64,000 nt of DNA from Glycomyces amatae (GCF_020991375.1 NZ_JAJLQZ010000014.1:1-64000), one strand, 5' to 3'. Shown: positions 1 to 8,517, counted from the first letter of the stretch. Translations and numbers: made by a program. The notes: generated by a model from the letters alone, not told the origin.

Positions 1-37
1 TACCCCCCTGTACCAGTGAACCTGAGCGGAGCTGACC

Positions 38-352
38 ATGCTGGCACCGACACCGAACGTCATCCTCGGGCCTGACGCCGCAACATTCGACCGTGACGCC
101 TTGGACACGGTCACGGCCGCTTTCCACGCCACCGGATACACGCTTGCGCTCCGCGAACGCGCCATTGACGACCCCGTAACGCGCATCGACTTGCCACACC
201 CTACCCGTGCGACCGTGACCGTCTACCGCACCGGTGCCGTCGAGGAGTTCACCGAGGCCACCGCGCCGTTGCTCGCCGAATGCATCGCGGCGTTCGTCTA
301 CGACGAGCAGCACTCGACCGCGACCCGTGCCGTCACTAGGAGCCGCACATGA
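38..352 (+). CDS. Small hypothetical protein, first of a coupled pair
   Basis: A 104-residue soluble protein that I do not recognise; no transmembrane stretch, Cys cluster or catalytic motif is visible. The ATG has a GGAG ribosome site about eight bases upstream (gcggagctgacc). Its stop overlaps the ATG of the following HAD-like gene as ATGA, so the two are probably co-translated. Only 37 bases of upstream sequence are present, so the operon may begin outside the window. That it is a gene rests on the clean start, the coupling and the G/C-rich third positions; its function is unknown. Confidence 0.7.
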   Translation: MLAPTPNVILGPDAATFDRDALDTVTAAFHATGYTLALRERAIDDPVTRIDLPHPTRATVTVYRTGAVEEFTEATAPLLAECIAAFVYDEQHSTATRAVTRSRT

Positions 353-861
353 CCGACCGTGAACTGGCCGCCTCTACGGCGCCGCTCCTCATCATGGACG
401 TTGACGGGGTCCTGAACGCACCCCGGCCGCGTTGGAACTCGCGAGTGGAACGCCAGCATGTGCGCACCAGCGTCGGCGAGTTCAAGATCGCGTGGTCGCC
501 CGCACTCATCGACTGGCTCCGAGAGCTACCGAAAGCGTTTGACGTCGACCTGTGGTGGCTGACCAGCTGGGGACCTGAAGTCGACAAGCTTGAGACGCTG
601 TGGCAACTCCCGAGGCAGCACGCGTCCCGCGGTATCGGCACCGTACTGCCTTCCGCGCAGGTCGCTCAGGCCAAGCACGGCTTCGTCGCGGAAGTGATCG
701 CCTCCGGCCGGCCCTGGGTCTGGTGCGACGATGAGGAAGCCATTGCGTTCGACGAACCCGGCATCGCCCCGCACGTGGCAATCCAGCCGAACCCGAAGCT
801 CGGTTTGACACCGGACGACGCGAACCGGATTGAAGCGTTCCTGCTGGGACACCAGCAGTGA
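349..861 (+). CDS. HAD-superfamily phosphatase-like protein (copy 1)
   Basis: A 170-residue HAD-fold protein. Motif I is DVDGV at residues 17-21 with both aspartates, a WLTSWGPE segment carries the motif II threonine at about residue 72, and an acidic WCDDE motif lies near residue 124, followed by a GLTP segment near the C-terminus. HAD enzymes of this layout use the first Asp as nucleophile on phosphate esters; the substrate cannot be told from sequence. Three relatives share WCDD or WVDD and similar tails: 9012-9509, 54338-54910 and the 5'-truncated 50072-50395. The start overlaps the previous stop. A nucleic-acid end phosphatase is possible but unproven. Confidence 0.82.
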   Translation: MTDRELAASTAPLLIMDVDGVLNAPRPRWNSRVERQHVRTSVGEFKIAWSPALIDWLRELPKAFDVDLWWLTSWGPEVDKLETLWQLPRQHASRGIGTVLPSAQVAQAKHGFVAEVIASGRPWVWCDDEEAIAFDEPGIAPHVAIQPNPKLGLTPDDANRIEAFLLGHQQ

Positions 862-919
862 CGCTGCCTGTGTCATCGTGAAGCGACTGATCACATGACG
901 CACCTGAGCAGGACGAGCA

Positions 920-1347
920 GTGTCGGCAGGCGATATGGAAGGCTTCGGCGGGGCCCTGTCGAACCTGGATATTCTCAAGAACACGTGGGAGCTGGTCAGC
1001 GACGGCATGCTCGCGTATGCCACCACACGTATGGGCCGTCGCAGCAGCGCACCCGCCTATGGCAGCACGACGGATGAACGCTCGCCGTCGTCTCGGAGCA
1101 TGACGTTGGTCCGGGGATCGGTACCCTCCTCGACCCGGGTGCGGTCATCGATGCCGTTCGCGACCAGTTCGGCATCGAATCCTCCGTGATCGAGCACCGC
1201 CCTGGCGTCGCCGGTGTGCGCGGCCTCTCGTACTCCTGGGTGCACATGCTCGGGCCCGGACAGTCGCATTGGACGCTGCTGGACGCCGACCGTCTCGGCC
1301 AGGCGCTGCCACCGCTGCTCGATGGGGAAGTCCCCGACTGGAACTAG
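920..1347 (+). pseudogene. Disrupted member of the VVTEP small-protein family
   Basis: The N-terminal part (GTG at 920, reading LSNLDILKNTWEL) is in one frame. From about 1035 homology continues one frame over, reading RTRLWQHDG, a TGA stop at 1075-1077, then TLAVVSEHDVGPG and on to LLDGEVPDWN before TAG. The order matches intact relatives at 5779-6216 and 6209-6628 (SNIDILEGTW, RRRLQVWAG, LAVVTEPGDGP). So this copy carries both a frameshift between roughly 1031 and 1050 and an in-frame TGA where relatives have Trp. The family has no function that I know. The shift could be a sequence error, but the added stop favours real decay. Confidence 0.65.
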
Positions 1348-1448
1348 GCGGGCGGGTTCACTGCGTGGCCGAGCCGCCGCGACTTGCCGTTTCAGCAGGT
1401 CAAGAGTGTGCAAGACCCGGTCATTCTCCATGAAGTGCGGGGCTGGTG

Positions 1449-2150
1449 CTACTTGAACACCAGCGGATCGCCAACCGCAGGTTTCACGCGATCAAGCGAC
1501 AGTCTACCGGTGAAGACGAACTTCAACCGGAGCGTGTCATTTACCGACAACTCGATCTGCTCGCTTTCGCCAAGGCTGAACTTGCCTTCATATATGAGAG
1601 CGCCGTCGGCATAGATGTAGAACCCGACTTCTTCGTCGGCGCGGCTTGAATCCTCGAGCCCGAGCAATGCGGTGAAACGTGAGTAATCGCGGTTGAGGTC
1701 AATTTCGACGCTCGCTTCGGTTTCACCGGTGCATTGGAAGCATGAGCTGGATTCAAGATAGCCTGTCCGAACATCATTGCCGTTGATGCTGAAGCCGCCC
1801 GGGTCTCCTTTGACGTTCTCGGCGTCGACCCAGAATTCATTGTAGTTGTCGCCGGCAGTTGACGTCCCGGGATCGACAGGGGGTGTGGTGGGCGGGTCGG
1901 GACTGTTGGTGGGCGATTCTGGAGGCTCTTCGGTCGGTGTTGCCGAGGGAGTCGGCGCCTCAGTGGTGCTGTGATCGTCGATGTTCGTGACCTGGGCTGA
2001 GGGTTCCTCGGTTGTTGCGTCTTCGCTTTGGTCTGTGGAACTCGAAGAGAAGAAAGGGGCGGCGATTGCCACTACGACGCCCGCTGCGGCAAAGAGGACT
2101 CCCGCTTTGACCCAAAGTGAGTCCGTCGCGGTCGGTTGCTGTTCATTCAT
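1449..2150 (-). CDS. Membrane-anchored NPCBM/NEW2-like domain protein
   Basis: A 233-residue protein with a short basic N-terminus, one hydrophobic segment at about residues 14-34, a Ser/Thr/Pro/Glu-rich linker to about residue 108, and a C-terminal beta-rich domain beginning NEFWVDAENVKG. That domain resembles NPCBM/NEW2 modules: paired cysteines SSSCFQCTG, then FTALLGLEDSS and FYIYADGALIYEG. NPCBM domains are carbohydrate-binding-like sensor modules. The protein is probably anchored by its N-terminus with the C-terminal domain outside the cell. No partner gene is adjacent. The domain call comes from recognising the pattern, not from a search. Confidence 0.8.
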   Translation of the reverse strand: MNEQQPTATDSLWVKAGVLFAAAGVVVAIAAPFFSSSSTDQSEDATTEEPSAQVTNIDDHSTTEAPTPSATPTEEPPESPTNSPDPPTTPPVDPGTSTAGDNYNEFWVDAENVKGDPGGFSINGNDVRTGYLESSSCFQCTGETEASVEIDLNRDYSRFTALLGLEDSSRADEEVGFYIYADGALIYEGKFSLGESEQIELSVNDTLRLKFVFTGRLSLDRVKPAVGDPLVFK

Positions 2151-2414
2151 CTCTGCGACCGATGCGTTGCCCGGCGTGTGAAAGACATGGGGGCTCCTAC
2201 CCTACTGAAGGACTGCAGGTCCTGACGAGCGACACACTGCCGGAGGGCACGACCTGGCCGTTGCTGGACAAGACGTATGACACACGTTCGCCGACTCGAC
2301 GCAGTTGCGTCCATTAAGTAACGATATGAAAACTGAGGGCGACGGGGATGGTTTGCGGCAGCCCAGCGCGGCAACTCGAGCGAGACGGTAAGCAGCGCGA
2401 CACCTGGCCGCGCA

Positions 2415-3320
2415 TCATCGCGGGATGCCGCTGATGCCCATGTTCGTACCCGTGAGCTTCCATCCTGGCGCGAGCACCGTCGCTCCTGCCGGCACCGTGT
2501 AGACCGTGCCGTCCATCGCGACTGTATGCGTTGCGGTCTCCAGCCCCCGCCCACCGTCCGGTCGGTCGCGGTATTCGATGACGGCGACCGCTTGCGGTGC
2601 CGCGATAGCAGCAACGGACCCAGCGGTGGCCTCCGGTGCGAAGCGTGCGTTCCAGATGCCGATGAACGTGGTGCCGTGCCCGTACCAGGCGTCGTCACGG
2701 ATCTCGATGTGGACGTCGTTGCGGGCGTTCCACTCGTCCAGGATCGCTCGCCCTGCGTCGGTGATCTGGTACGGCTGGTAGACGAGTACCGCTCGTTCGC
2801 CGGCTGGTGTCGACCAGTGGGTGAGGTGGCCGAATGTCGCGTCGCACAGATAGAACTGCGTCCCGTTGTGGCCGCATTCGCATCGCGACCGGCGATGTGA
2901 GGTCGGCCAGCAGACACAGTGCAAGACCGGTTGGCCCTGGCTACGCCGGAGACGATGTGACTCGGCCCAGGTGGTCAGAGCGGTCCGTGCCTGCACGTCC
3001 GTATTGGCGCTTGCGGGCCAGCGCAGCTGGTCGGCGTCGTCCCGGCTGAGGCCAATGGCAGTCCCGCGTCGGTCCAGGTCCTGAATGAGCGAGGCCTGTT
3101 CTGATGAATAGTGACGTCGACAGGTGCGGCTCCCGCTCTCGTCGAACTGGATCCCGGCTTGTGCGCCACGGGGGCAGCAGTGCTTCACCAGAGGCCTTCC
3201 GTTGATGTGACACGTCCGGTCTTTATTCTGCCGCTGTCGCAATTGCCGCGACCACGCCGGGTCGGCGGGGTTTCGAATCAGGGCCATGCGAGGGAACGTG
3301 ATGGTTGCATTGGGTGTCAC
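2415..3320 (-). CDS. Hypothetical Cys/His-rich protein
   Basis: A 301-residue protein that I do not recognise. The N-terminal third is basic and rich in Arg/Gln with a CHINGRPLVKHCC segment; the middle has paired cysteines (HCVCW, CECGH, LCDA) that could bind metal; the C-terminal half is a soluble region with many aromatic residues. The start is uncertain: GTG at 3320 or an internal ATG at 3287 (MALIRN); neither has a strong ribosome site. Neighbouring genes face away, so it is likely monocistronic. A zinc-dependent nucleic-acid-binding role would be speculation. Confidence 0.65.
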   Translation of the reverse strand: MTPNATITFPRMALIRNPADPAWSRQLRQRQNKDRTCHINGRPLVKHCCPRGAQAGIQFDESGSRTCRRHYSSEQASLIQDLDRRGTAIGLSRDDADQLRWPASANTDVQARTALTTWAESHRLRRSQGQPVLHCVCWPTSHRRSRCECGHNGTQFYLCDATFGHLTHWSTPAGERAVLVYQPYQITDAGRAILDEWNARNDVHIEIRDDAWYGHGTTFIGIWNARFAPEATAGSVAAIAAPQAVAVIEYRDRPDGGRGLETATHTVAMDGTVYTVPAGATVLAPGWKLTGTNMGISGIPR

Positions 3321-3419
3321 CCGCCGTCAGCGCCCAAACCGATGAGGGGACAGGACAGACGTTTCCGGCCACGAATCCCGATGCACAACATGTTCCCCCA
3401 GTGGCGGACTGATGTGATC

Positions 3420-3448
3420 TTGACGCAGTCAGCGGCGCTGCCTATGCT
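3420..3448 (+). promoter_or_regulatory. Housekeeping-type promoter for a leaderless mRNA
   Basis: TTGACG at 3420-3425 and TATGCT at 3443-3448 are separated by exactly 17 bases, close to the actinobacterial housekeeping consensus. The -10 box ends six bases before the ATG at 3455, so the transcript would start at or next to the start codon. No Shine-Dalgarno sequence precedes that ATG, which agrees with leaderless translation. Seen by inspection only. Confidence 0.6.
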
Positions 3449-3454
3449 GCCAAA

Positions 3455-4129
3455 ATGGGAGCGGAGTGTGAAACCGTCATTGCGGGGGCAGTGTCCTGCG
3501 GTGTGCAAGCGCAAGGGCGATGCCATGGGTGCGGTACAGCGTTCTGCGCGTCTCATCAGGGACGAAACGTCACGGAGTGCTCGGGATGCGCTGCAGCGCA
3601 GGCGCTCAAGGATGCTGAGCTTGTTGCGGCATCTCCGGAGGGACGTCGGCAGGCCCTCAAGGAAGGCATCGTCCAGGCGCTGCAAGCACTCGTTGACCTT
3701 GGCAACCGAGGATCGATACAGACCTGTTCAGCAGGGGATTCGGTGCAGCGTGAAGTCGTGACCGGGCGCGGCCTATTCAAGCGCACTGAACAGGTTGCGG
3801 TACCGCAGTACAACATCAACCGTAAGCCAAGCTGGCGAATTGGCATCCACCGAGTACAACTCGACAAAATCGAACGCGGTGACGTCGTGCACTTCTACGC
3901 TGACCGCGAAGTGGTGATCACGCCCGAATTTCGGCAAGTATTGAACGATGATGGATACTTCGATCCGGATGACGCCACCGTGACTGACTTTCGCTTCGAT
4001 ACCATTGACAAGCGCGACGGCGCCCCTACGTGGGTCCTGGGAGATTTCCTGCACCGGCAGTTCACTCAGGAAAGTAAGAACCAGCAGGTGCTTTCGATCC
4101 TGGAAGGGCATGTCGGCAACGACCGTTGA
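3455..4129 (+). CDS. Zinc-finger protein of unknown function
   Basis: A 224-residue protein. Residues 1-45 contain a cysteine/histidine cluster (SCGVQAQGRCHGCGTAFC, then SHQ and a CSGC pair) with the spacing of a small zinc-binding domain. The rest is soluble with an IHRVQLDKIERGDVV segment and many aspartates. The start is placed at ATG 3455 because a promoter with a correctly spaced -10 box ends just upstream, implying a leaderless message. It converges with the HNH gene that ends at 4137. I know of no function; metal binding is inferred from the Cys spacing. Confidence 0.75.
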   Translation: MGAECETVIAGAVSCGVQAQGRCHGCGTAFCASHQGRNVTECSGCAAAQALKDAELVAASPEGRRQALKEGIVQALQALVDLGNRGSIQTCSAGDSVQREVVTGRGLFKRTEQVAVPQYNINRKPSWRIGIHRVQLDKIERGDVVHFYADREVVITPEFRQVLNDDGYFDPDDATVTDFRFDTIDKRDGAPTWVLGDFLHRQFTQESKNQQVLSILEGHVGNDR

Positions 4130-4136
4130 CGCGTCG

Positions 4137-5273
4137 CTAGCGCCAGCCCGTCCACCAGAACTTGACCGTTTCCTCAAGGAGGCGCCCCCGAGTCTCCATG
4201 CGTCCATCGGACAGGTCCATGGCCCACGCGCCGATGCGCACCACCGGGTCTACGTCGCCGTAGGCGCCGTGCTGCCACGCCCAGGCCGCCCATGCCTTGA
4301 GCATGTACATGTTTTGGTCGGCGAGGTTTTGCGCAATGATGGGCCGCTGGTCGGCGTCAACAGTGCGGCGTCCGTAGCAGGCCGCCTCGAGCTCTCGCAT
4401 GACGTTGAGCGCGACCGGGGGCAGCAGCAGGACTTGGTCGCGGCGTTCGATAAGGGACGTTTTCGCCATAGGGGTGCCGTCGCGGCGGCGTCCGTCGTAC
4501 CGGTCGTGGTGCACCTTGCAGAGCGGGACCACGTTCCCGATGCCGTTGAAAGCCTCACCGAGCGCGTCGTACAAGAGTGTGACCATCCGCGGCAGCGGCT
4601 CGTCGTAGCAGGCGACCTGCTCGACCATGTGCTGATTCCAGTCGTCGGCGCAGAACGCTGCGATCGTCGAGCGCCAGTCCGTCAGGTGCGCGCATTCGAT
4701 GACCGGCCGGTAGGACGTGTGGTTGCCCAGCAGGCAGACGGGCCCGAAGATGCGGTACATGAGTTTGCGCGCCTGTGTGTGGTCGGCGCGGCCCCAGGTG
4801 CGGTCACCGGAGGGGAACCGGGCTTGGATTGCTGCGGTCATCGCCGCGGCGGTGAGGTCGCGACGCCCCGCGGTGTCGGCGCGTGCGGGAACTGGCACGG
4901 GGCTGTGGTCGTGGAGCACGGTGGGCGTCAGTGCGGGAACCGTCATGTTGTCGATCGTGATGTCATCGAGGTGTACGCCGGAGAGGACCGCGATCGGTTT
5001 GCGATGGCGTGTGATGACCGCCGTGACGTCGTTGCGTTCGTGAGCGGTCCGGACGAGGGCGTTGAACGTCTTTCGCGCTTCGGCGACCGGCACGGTCGGC
5101 GTGACGTCGAGGCCGGGGAAGTCGCGGGCGGAGACGAGGAAGGCGACGACGTTGTCAGCGTCGCGTACGCAGATGTTGACGTGGAGGTTCTCGTTTTCGA
5201 TTCGGTGCAGGAGGGCTGGCAGTTGCGCGGCAGTTTCGGAAACGGTGAAGGTCGGCACAGCACCACCGTACAC
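4137..5273 (-). CDS. Tandem Phd-like domains fused to an HNH endonuclease
   Basis: A 378-residue fusion. Residues about 8-52 and 60-104 are two copies of a Phd/YefM-like unit: a helix-rich FTVSETAAQL or VPVAEARKTF start, then two strands ending ICVRDADNVVAFLVSA or VITRHRKPIAVLSGV. Phd/YefM antitoxins bind operator DNA and usually neutralise a toxin. The C-terminal part has an HNH-type active-site layout: ECAHLTDW (His196), then GNVVPLCKVHHDRYD (Asn247, His255/256), and also a Cys in CLLGNHTSYRP. The start could be GTG 5273 or the in-frame GTG at 5258. The Phd repeats may target the nuclease to DNA, repress its own gene, or restrain it. A free tandem-Phd protein lies at 58328-58699. Confidence 0.78.
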   Translation of the reverse strand: MYGGAVPTFTVSETAAQLPALLHRIENENLHVNICVRDADNVVAFLVSARDFPGLDVTPTVPVAEARKTFNALVRTAHERNDVTAVITRHRKPIAVLSGVHLDDITIDNMTVPALTPTVLHDHSPVPVPARADTAGRRDLTAAAMTAAIQARFPSGDRTWGRADHTQARKLMYRIFGPVCLLGNHTSYRPVIECAHLTDWRSTIAAFCADDWNQHMVEQVACYDEPLPRMVTLLYDALGEAFNGIGNVVPLCKVHHDRYDGRRRDGTPMAKTSLIERRDQVLLLPPVALNVMRELEAACYGRRTVDADQRPIIAQNLADQNMYMLKAWAAWAWQHGAYGDVDPVVRIGAWAMDLSDGRMETRGRLLEETVKFWWTGWR

Positions 5274-5372
5274 GATGACCGCAAAAAATCAGAAATTGAG
5301 GTACTATTGAACTGCAAATTTGTGACGGCTGGGCAATGCCTCCCTGTGCAAAGCCTTCCGTGAGGAGACCTG

Positions 5373-5658
5373 TTGTCCTTCGACACTGCTGTGGACACGC
5401 ACCGCTTGCGGCCGTCAGCGACACCGACCCGACCGCCACGAGCAACACGAGACTGGCTTCGGACCGTTCCGGTACGTCACCACACGCCGGGGGCCTAGAC
5501 CTCCAACACGTCCCCGGCATTATGGGCGCCCCGAACCGGCCCCTGACGACGGAGCGCGCCCTGTCTGGTGGGCGCAGCGCTCCCGGGAAGCCTTCGGCGG
5601 TGAGGGCGGCATACGCTGGCGCCGCTACGCCGCTTCCATTGACCTCGACTCCCGCTGA
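5373..5658 (+). pseudogene. Probable broken small gene in the 5.3-5.8 kb gap
   Basis: In the 505-base stretch 5274-5778 a TTG at 5373 follows GAGGAG by five bases and opens a reading frame (LSFDTAVDTHRLRP). The coding look then moves to another frame from about 5400, containing ETGFGPFRYVTTRRG and PVWWAQRSREAFGGEGGI and ending with TGA at 5656-5658. Neither frame alone makes a full gene. I therefore call a frameshifted remnant with modest confidence. The rest of the gap (5274-5372 and 5659-5778) shows only the AT-richer promoter side of the divergent HNH gene and the AAGGA ribosome site of the next gene. Confidence 0.38.
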
Positions 5659-5778
5659 CGCAACACTGAACCGGTCCCGCGGACATGAGCGTGGACTACC
5701 GACACGTTCACCGATAGCCGCTCCGACTCGGACGACCTCGCGGACGCCGTCCCCACTGGCAGTAAGGAACCACTGCAT

Positions 5779-6216
5779 ATGCAGCATGAACCGCCGCACG
5801 ATCCACACCTGCGATCGGAGACGTGGCATCCCATTGACGACGCGACACTCACGTACATTGCCGCGAACGGGCGCAGCGCAACCCGTCACGCCCGCGTGTG
5901 GGAACGCCCCGGCACTGGGGAACGCTACTGCGTTGTCACTGAGCGGCCCGACGATGAGGGCCCGTCGATCACGGACGCCGCCGCGGACGTGACCGCGACC
6001 GCGCAGGTATGGTGGGGCCCAGCCTGCACCGTCATCGAACACCATCCCGCCAGCGGCCCCGACAACCCCGAACATTTCGACGCTGTCGACGTGAACGCCC
6101 GCGGTGAAGCGACCTGGCGCAGGCTCGACGCGGACGCCCTCGCCGCCGCACTGCCAGACCTGCCCGCGGCGGCGACGACGCACACCGGTCCCGAAGGGAA
6201 CCGTGACGATGCCTAA
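5779..6216 (+). CDS. VVTEP-family small protein, copy 1 of a tandem array
   Basis: A 145-residue acidic protein, ATG preceded by AAGGA ten bases upstream. It belongs to a window-specific family whose members run: a short N-terminus, TW followed by a strand (DATLTYIAANG), RVWER, then VVTERPDDEGPS, a central helix, a VIEHHPA segment and an Ala/Leu-rich C-terminal helix (LDADALAAALPDL). The next copy starts inside its last codons (ATG 6209). Another relative is probably 59181-59543. Immunity-like or SUKH-like roles are conceivable given the size and tandem duplication, but I see no diagnostic residues. Confidence 0.75.
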   Translation: MQHEPPHDPHLRSETWHPIDDATLTYIAANGRSATRHARVWERPGTGERYCVVTERPDDEGPSITDAAADVTATAQVWWGPACTVIEHHPASGPDNPEHFDAVDVNARGEATWRRLDADALAAALPDLPAAATTHTGPEGNRDDA

Positions 6217-6628
6217 CCGGGACGACGAACGGTCGCTGTCGAACATTGACATTCTCGAAGGCACCTGGGTGCACCTGGAGGACACGACCTTCACGTACAC
6301 GCCAGGGTTCGGCACGCCGATCCGTCGCCGTTTGCAAGTGTGGGCGGGCCTGAGCAACTGGCGACTCGCTGTCGTCACCGAACCCGGCGACGGGCCCACG
6401 GTCGCCGCCGCCCCCACCGCCGCCTTCCGGGCACTGCGGGAACAGTACGGGCCCGACATCGCCCTCATTGAGGACCACCCGCCGGCGCTGGCGCACGGAT
6501 TCGCGACACCGTACCTGTGGCTCCTTGAAGACGGCGCCGGCGGCGTGTTCTCGATACCGTTCGCTCCCACCGACCTTGAACGCGCACTCCCGGGACTGTC
6601 CGAGTCAGGGGCCGACGATGACCGGTAG
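6209..6628 (+). CDS. VVTEP-family small protein, copy 2
   Basis: A 139-residue paralogue of the preceding gene and of 920-1347. Shared landmarks are SNIDILEGTW, LQVWAGLSNW, LAVVTEPGDGP and ALPGL near the end. The start is ATG 6209, overlapping the previous stop by eight bases; a GTG six bases earlier is possible. The following copy (ATG 6618) again overlaps this gene's end, so the three form one translationally coupled unit. Function unknown. Confidence 0.75.
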   Translation: MPNRDDERSLSNIDILEGTWVHLEDTTFTYTPGFGTPIRRRLQVWAGLSNWRLAVVTEPGDGPTVAAAPTAAFRALREQYGPDIALIEDHPPALAHGFATPYLWLLEDGAGGVFSIPFAPTDLERALPGLSESGADDDR

Positions 6629-7036
6629 CACCGCTGCGCAACGGGAGCCGCGCCTCAGCGACATCGACAACGACACGTGGGTCCTCGCCGAGGACACCAT
6701 GCTCACGTACTGGCCTGCCCTGGGCCGGGAGGTCCAGCGGCGCCTGCGCGTGTGGACCGGGACCGGTCCGTGGACCATCGCTGTTGTTACCGAACCTGAC
6801 CAGGGCGGCGACGGCCCGCTATCGGCGCGACCCCAGCAGCCGCGCTCCAAGCAGTGACGCAGCGGTACGGGCCCGCGACGCTCCTGTTCGACGACTATGA
6901 ACCCGCCGGTGAATCCTGCACGCAACCGAGTCGGTACGCCTGGGTGGTCAACGGCCGCAACGGCCAGTTCCGGGTCGCGTTTCCGCCCGCGCAACTGCGC
7001 ACCCTACTCCCCGGCCTGCTGGAGGTCGCCCGCTGA
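6618..7036 (+). pseudogene. VVTEP-family copy 3, frameshifted
   Basis: The first part, from ATG 6618, reads normally through RRLRVWTGTGPWTIAVVTEP and then stops at 6857 in a non-family sequence. Family homology resumes in another frame at about 6818 (IGATPAAALQAVTQRYGPA) and runs to TGA 7036 (TLLPGLLEVAR). Restoring one base in the ggccc run at about 6813-6817 would rejoin them. Its end overlaps the next gene's ATG. It is either a one-base deletion allele or a sequence error; neighbouring copies are intact. Confidence 0.7.
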
Positions 7037-7461
7037 TGGGCCGCATCCTGATCAAACCCGAACCCGGCGTGGACTGCTACGCCATGTACGCCGAGATCGT
7101 CGACGGCTTCGTTGCCTACGGCACCCGCGAGGCCTTCCTGCAGGTCCCACGCGGGAAGGATACGGACTGGCTGGCGAAGCAGCATCGCCTCCTGGACCGC
7201 GTCGACGCGTTCGGCACGTCATCACACGCCTACAACGAACCCGGGCACATGGGCTGGCGCGACGACGTGATCCTCATCCGCGACGGCGGCACCGAACTGC
7301 GGCGACTTCCCCGATCTGCGGTGCGTGCCTACCTGGAGGCCTCCCGGACCGACCCGGCAGGCGCGTTCGCCGCACTCGAACGCGACCTCGACGAGGACGC
7401 GGAGCCGATCCGGTCGCACACGATCGAAACGCTTCGCGCTTCTTACGCTGCAGGCAACTGA
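7036..7461 (+). CDS. Hypothetical protein
   Basis: A 141-residue soluble protein opening MGRILIKPEPGVDCYAMYAE, unknown to me. ATG 7036 shares a base with the preceding TGA (TGATG), so it is coupled to the VVTEP array and probably works with or alongside it. A central DDVILIRDGGTELRRL strand-rich stretch and an acidic helical C-terminus are visible; there are no Cys clusters, membrane segments or catalytic motifs. Confidence 0.72.
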   Translation: MGRILIKPEPGVDCYAMYAEIVDGFVAYGTREAFLQVPRGKDTDWLAKQHRLLDRVDAFGTSSHAYNEPGHMGWRDDVILIRDGGTELRRLPRSAVRAYLEASRTDPAGAFAALERDLDEDAEPIRSHTIETLRASYAAGN

Positions 7462-7522
7462 CGCCGCGGTGACCCGGTCAAGGTCGCGCCGTCGCGCCAC
7501 CAGTAATAAAGAGGCGACCGCC

Positions 7523-7798
7523 ATGCCGGACATCATCCTGTAAGTCAGCGCCTACGACGACCTCGCCGAGCACCTTACTGGCGCCGGCGGCTGCGCCTAC
7601 CGCCACTACGACGATATCGAGAAAGCCGGAGCGGACGCCCCGTTCACCAGCGTGCACGACGACCGGGACGCCATCCGTGTCCGCTACGAACACCCTGACA
7701 CGACCCGAAACCGTGCCGTGAAACTGCTGTCCGTGGACGTCGTGGGCCGGACCGCAACGGCCCGGTCCATTCTCACCTTCGCGACGCACCCGGGTTAA
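7523..7798 (+). pseudogene. Small gene interrupted by TAA at codon 7
   Basis: ATG 7523 follows a purine-rich gaggcgacc. It reads MPDIIL, then TAA at 7541-7543, then continues in the same frame for 84 codons with strong coding character (SAYDDLAEHLTGAGGCAY, FTSVHDDRDAIRVRYEH) to TAA 7796. No alternative start with a ribosome site lies between the stop and the coding segment. The reading frame is otherwise intact, so this looks like a recent nonsense change. Protein family not recognised. Confidence 0.6.
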
Positions 7799-7877
7799 AA
7801 CGGGAACCACCTGCGGAAATGTCGCCCCAGTACGACAACATAGAGGGACACACCAATCCTCCAGAAAGGAACCCGAT

Positions 7878-8348
7878 ATGGCTGGGGACACCACCATCAC
7901 CGTCGTCGGCAACCTCGTCGACGACCCCGAACTGCGATACACGCCCTCCGGGGCCGCCGTCGCAAAGTTCCGCATCGCATCGACGCCGCGCACGTTCGAC
8001 AAGGAGACGAACGGGTGGAAAGACGGCGAGGCCATGTTCCTCACGTGCTCGGTGTGGCGCCAGTACGCCGAGAACGTATCCGAGTCCTTGTCGAAGGGCA
8101 CGCGCGTGATCGTCCAGGGCAACCTGAAGCAGCGCTCGTACGAGACCGCACAGGGCGAGAAGCGCACCGTGTACGAGATCGACGTCGAAGAAGTCGGTCC
8201 AGCGCTGCGGTTCGCGACTGCGACGGTGGCCAAGGCCGGTGCCGGCGGCCGGAAGGCACCGGGTCAGCCCGGAGCTGGTGACGCGGACGCGTGGGCGGCG
8301 TCCGCGCCGAGTGCGGGTCGCACGTTTGACGAGGACCCGCCGTTTTAG
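7878..8348 (+). CDS. ssb: Single-stranded DNA-binding protein
   Basis: A 156-residue SSB of standard bacterial length. The OB-fold runs over about residues 1-110 with [19 protein letters not shown] at the N-terminus, a [16 protein letters not shown] segment and [14 protein letters not shown] Gly/Ala-rich disordered tail follows, ending FDEDPPF, the acidic tip that docks partner replication and repair proteins. ATG 7878 has an AAAGGA site eight bases upstream. Plasmids and phages often carry their own SSB to support replication or establishment. It stands alone between small unknown genes; no recombination gene is adjacent. Confidence 0.96.
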   Translation: MAGDTTITVVGNLVDDPELRYTPSGAAVAKFRIASTPRTFDKETNGWKDGEAMFLTCSVWRQYAENVSESLSKGTRVIVQGNLKQRSYETAQGEKRTVYEIDVEEVGPALRFATATVAKAGAGGRKAPGQPGAGDADAWAASAPSAGRTFDEDPPF

Positions 8349-8466
8349 CCCGTCGAGCAGTGTCAGTGCGGTCGGGAATCGTTACCGGTACCCGGCCGCG
8401 GCATCGTCAATCCGTTGCCCGCTGACCGCTGGCAAGCAGTCAGCGAACGCACCGAAGGAGCCCATC

Positions 8467-8517
8467 GTGGCACGCGCGCAGCGGGTCGTGCGTTGCACGC
8501 TGCCCGGTCGCCCATGA
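8467..8517 (+). CDS. Possible 16-residue leader peptide
   Basis: GTG 8467 follows a good AAGGAG site by seven bases and opens a 16-codon Arg/Val-rich ORF (VARAQRVVRCTLPGRP) whose stop overlaps the ATG of the next gene (ATGA at 8514-8517). This may be a leader that couples ribosomes into the next gene, or the ribosome site may act on the next gene alone. Too short to judge by composition. Confidence 0.35.
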   Translation: MARAQRVVRCTLPGRP

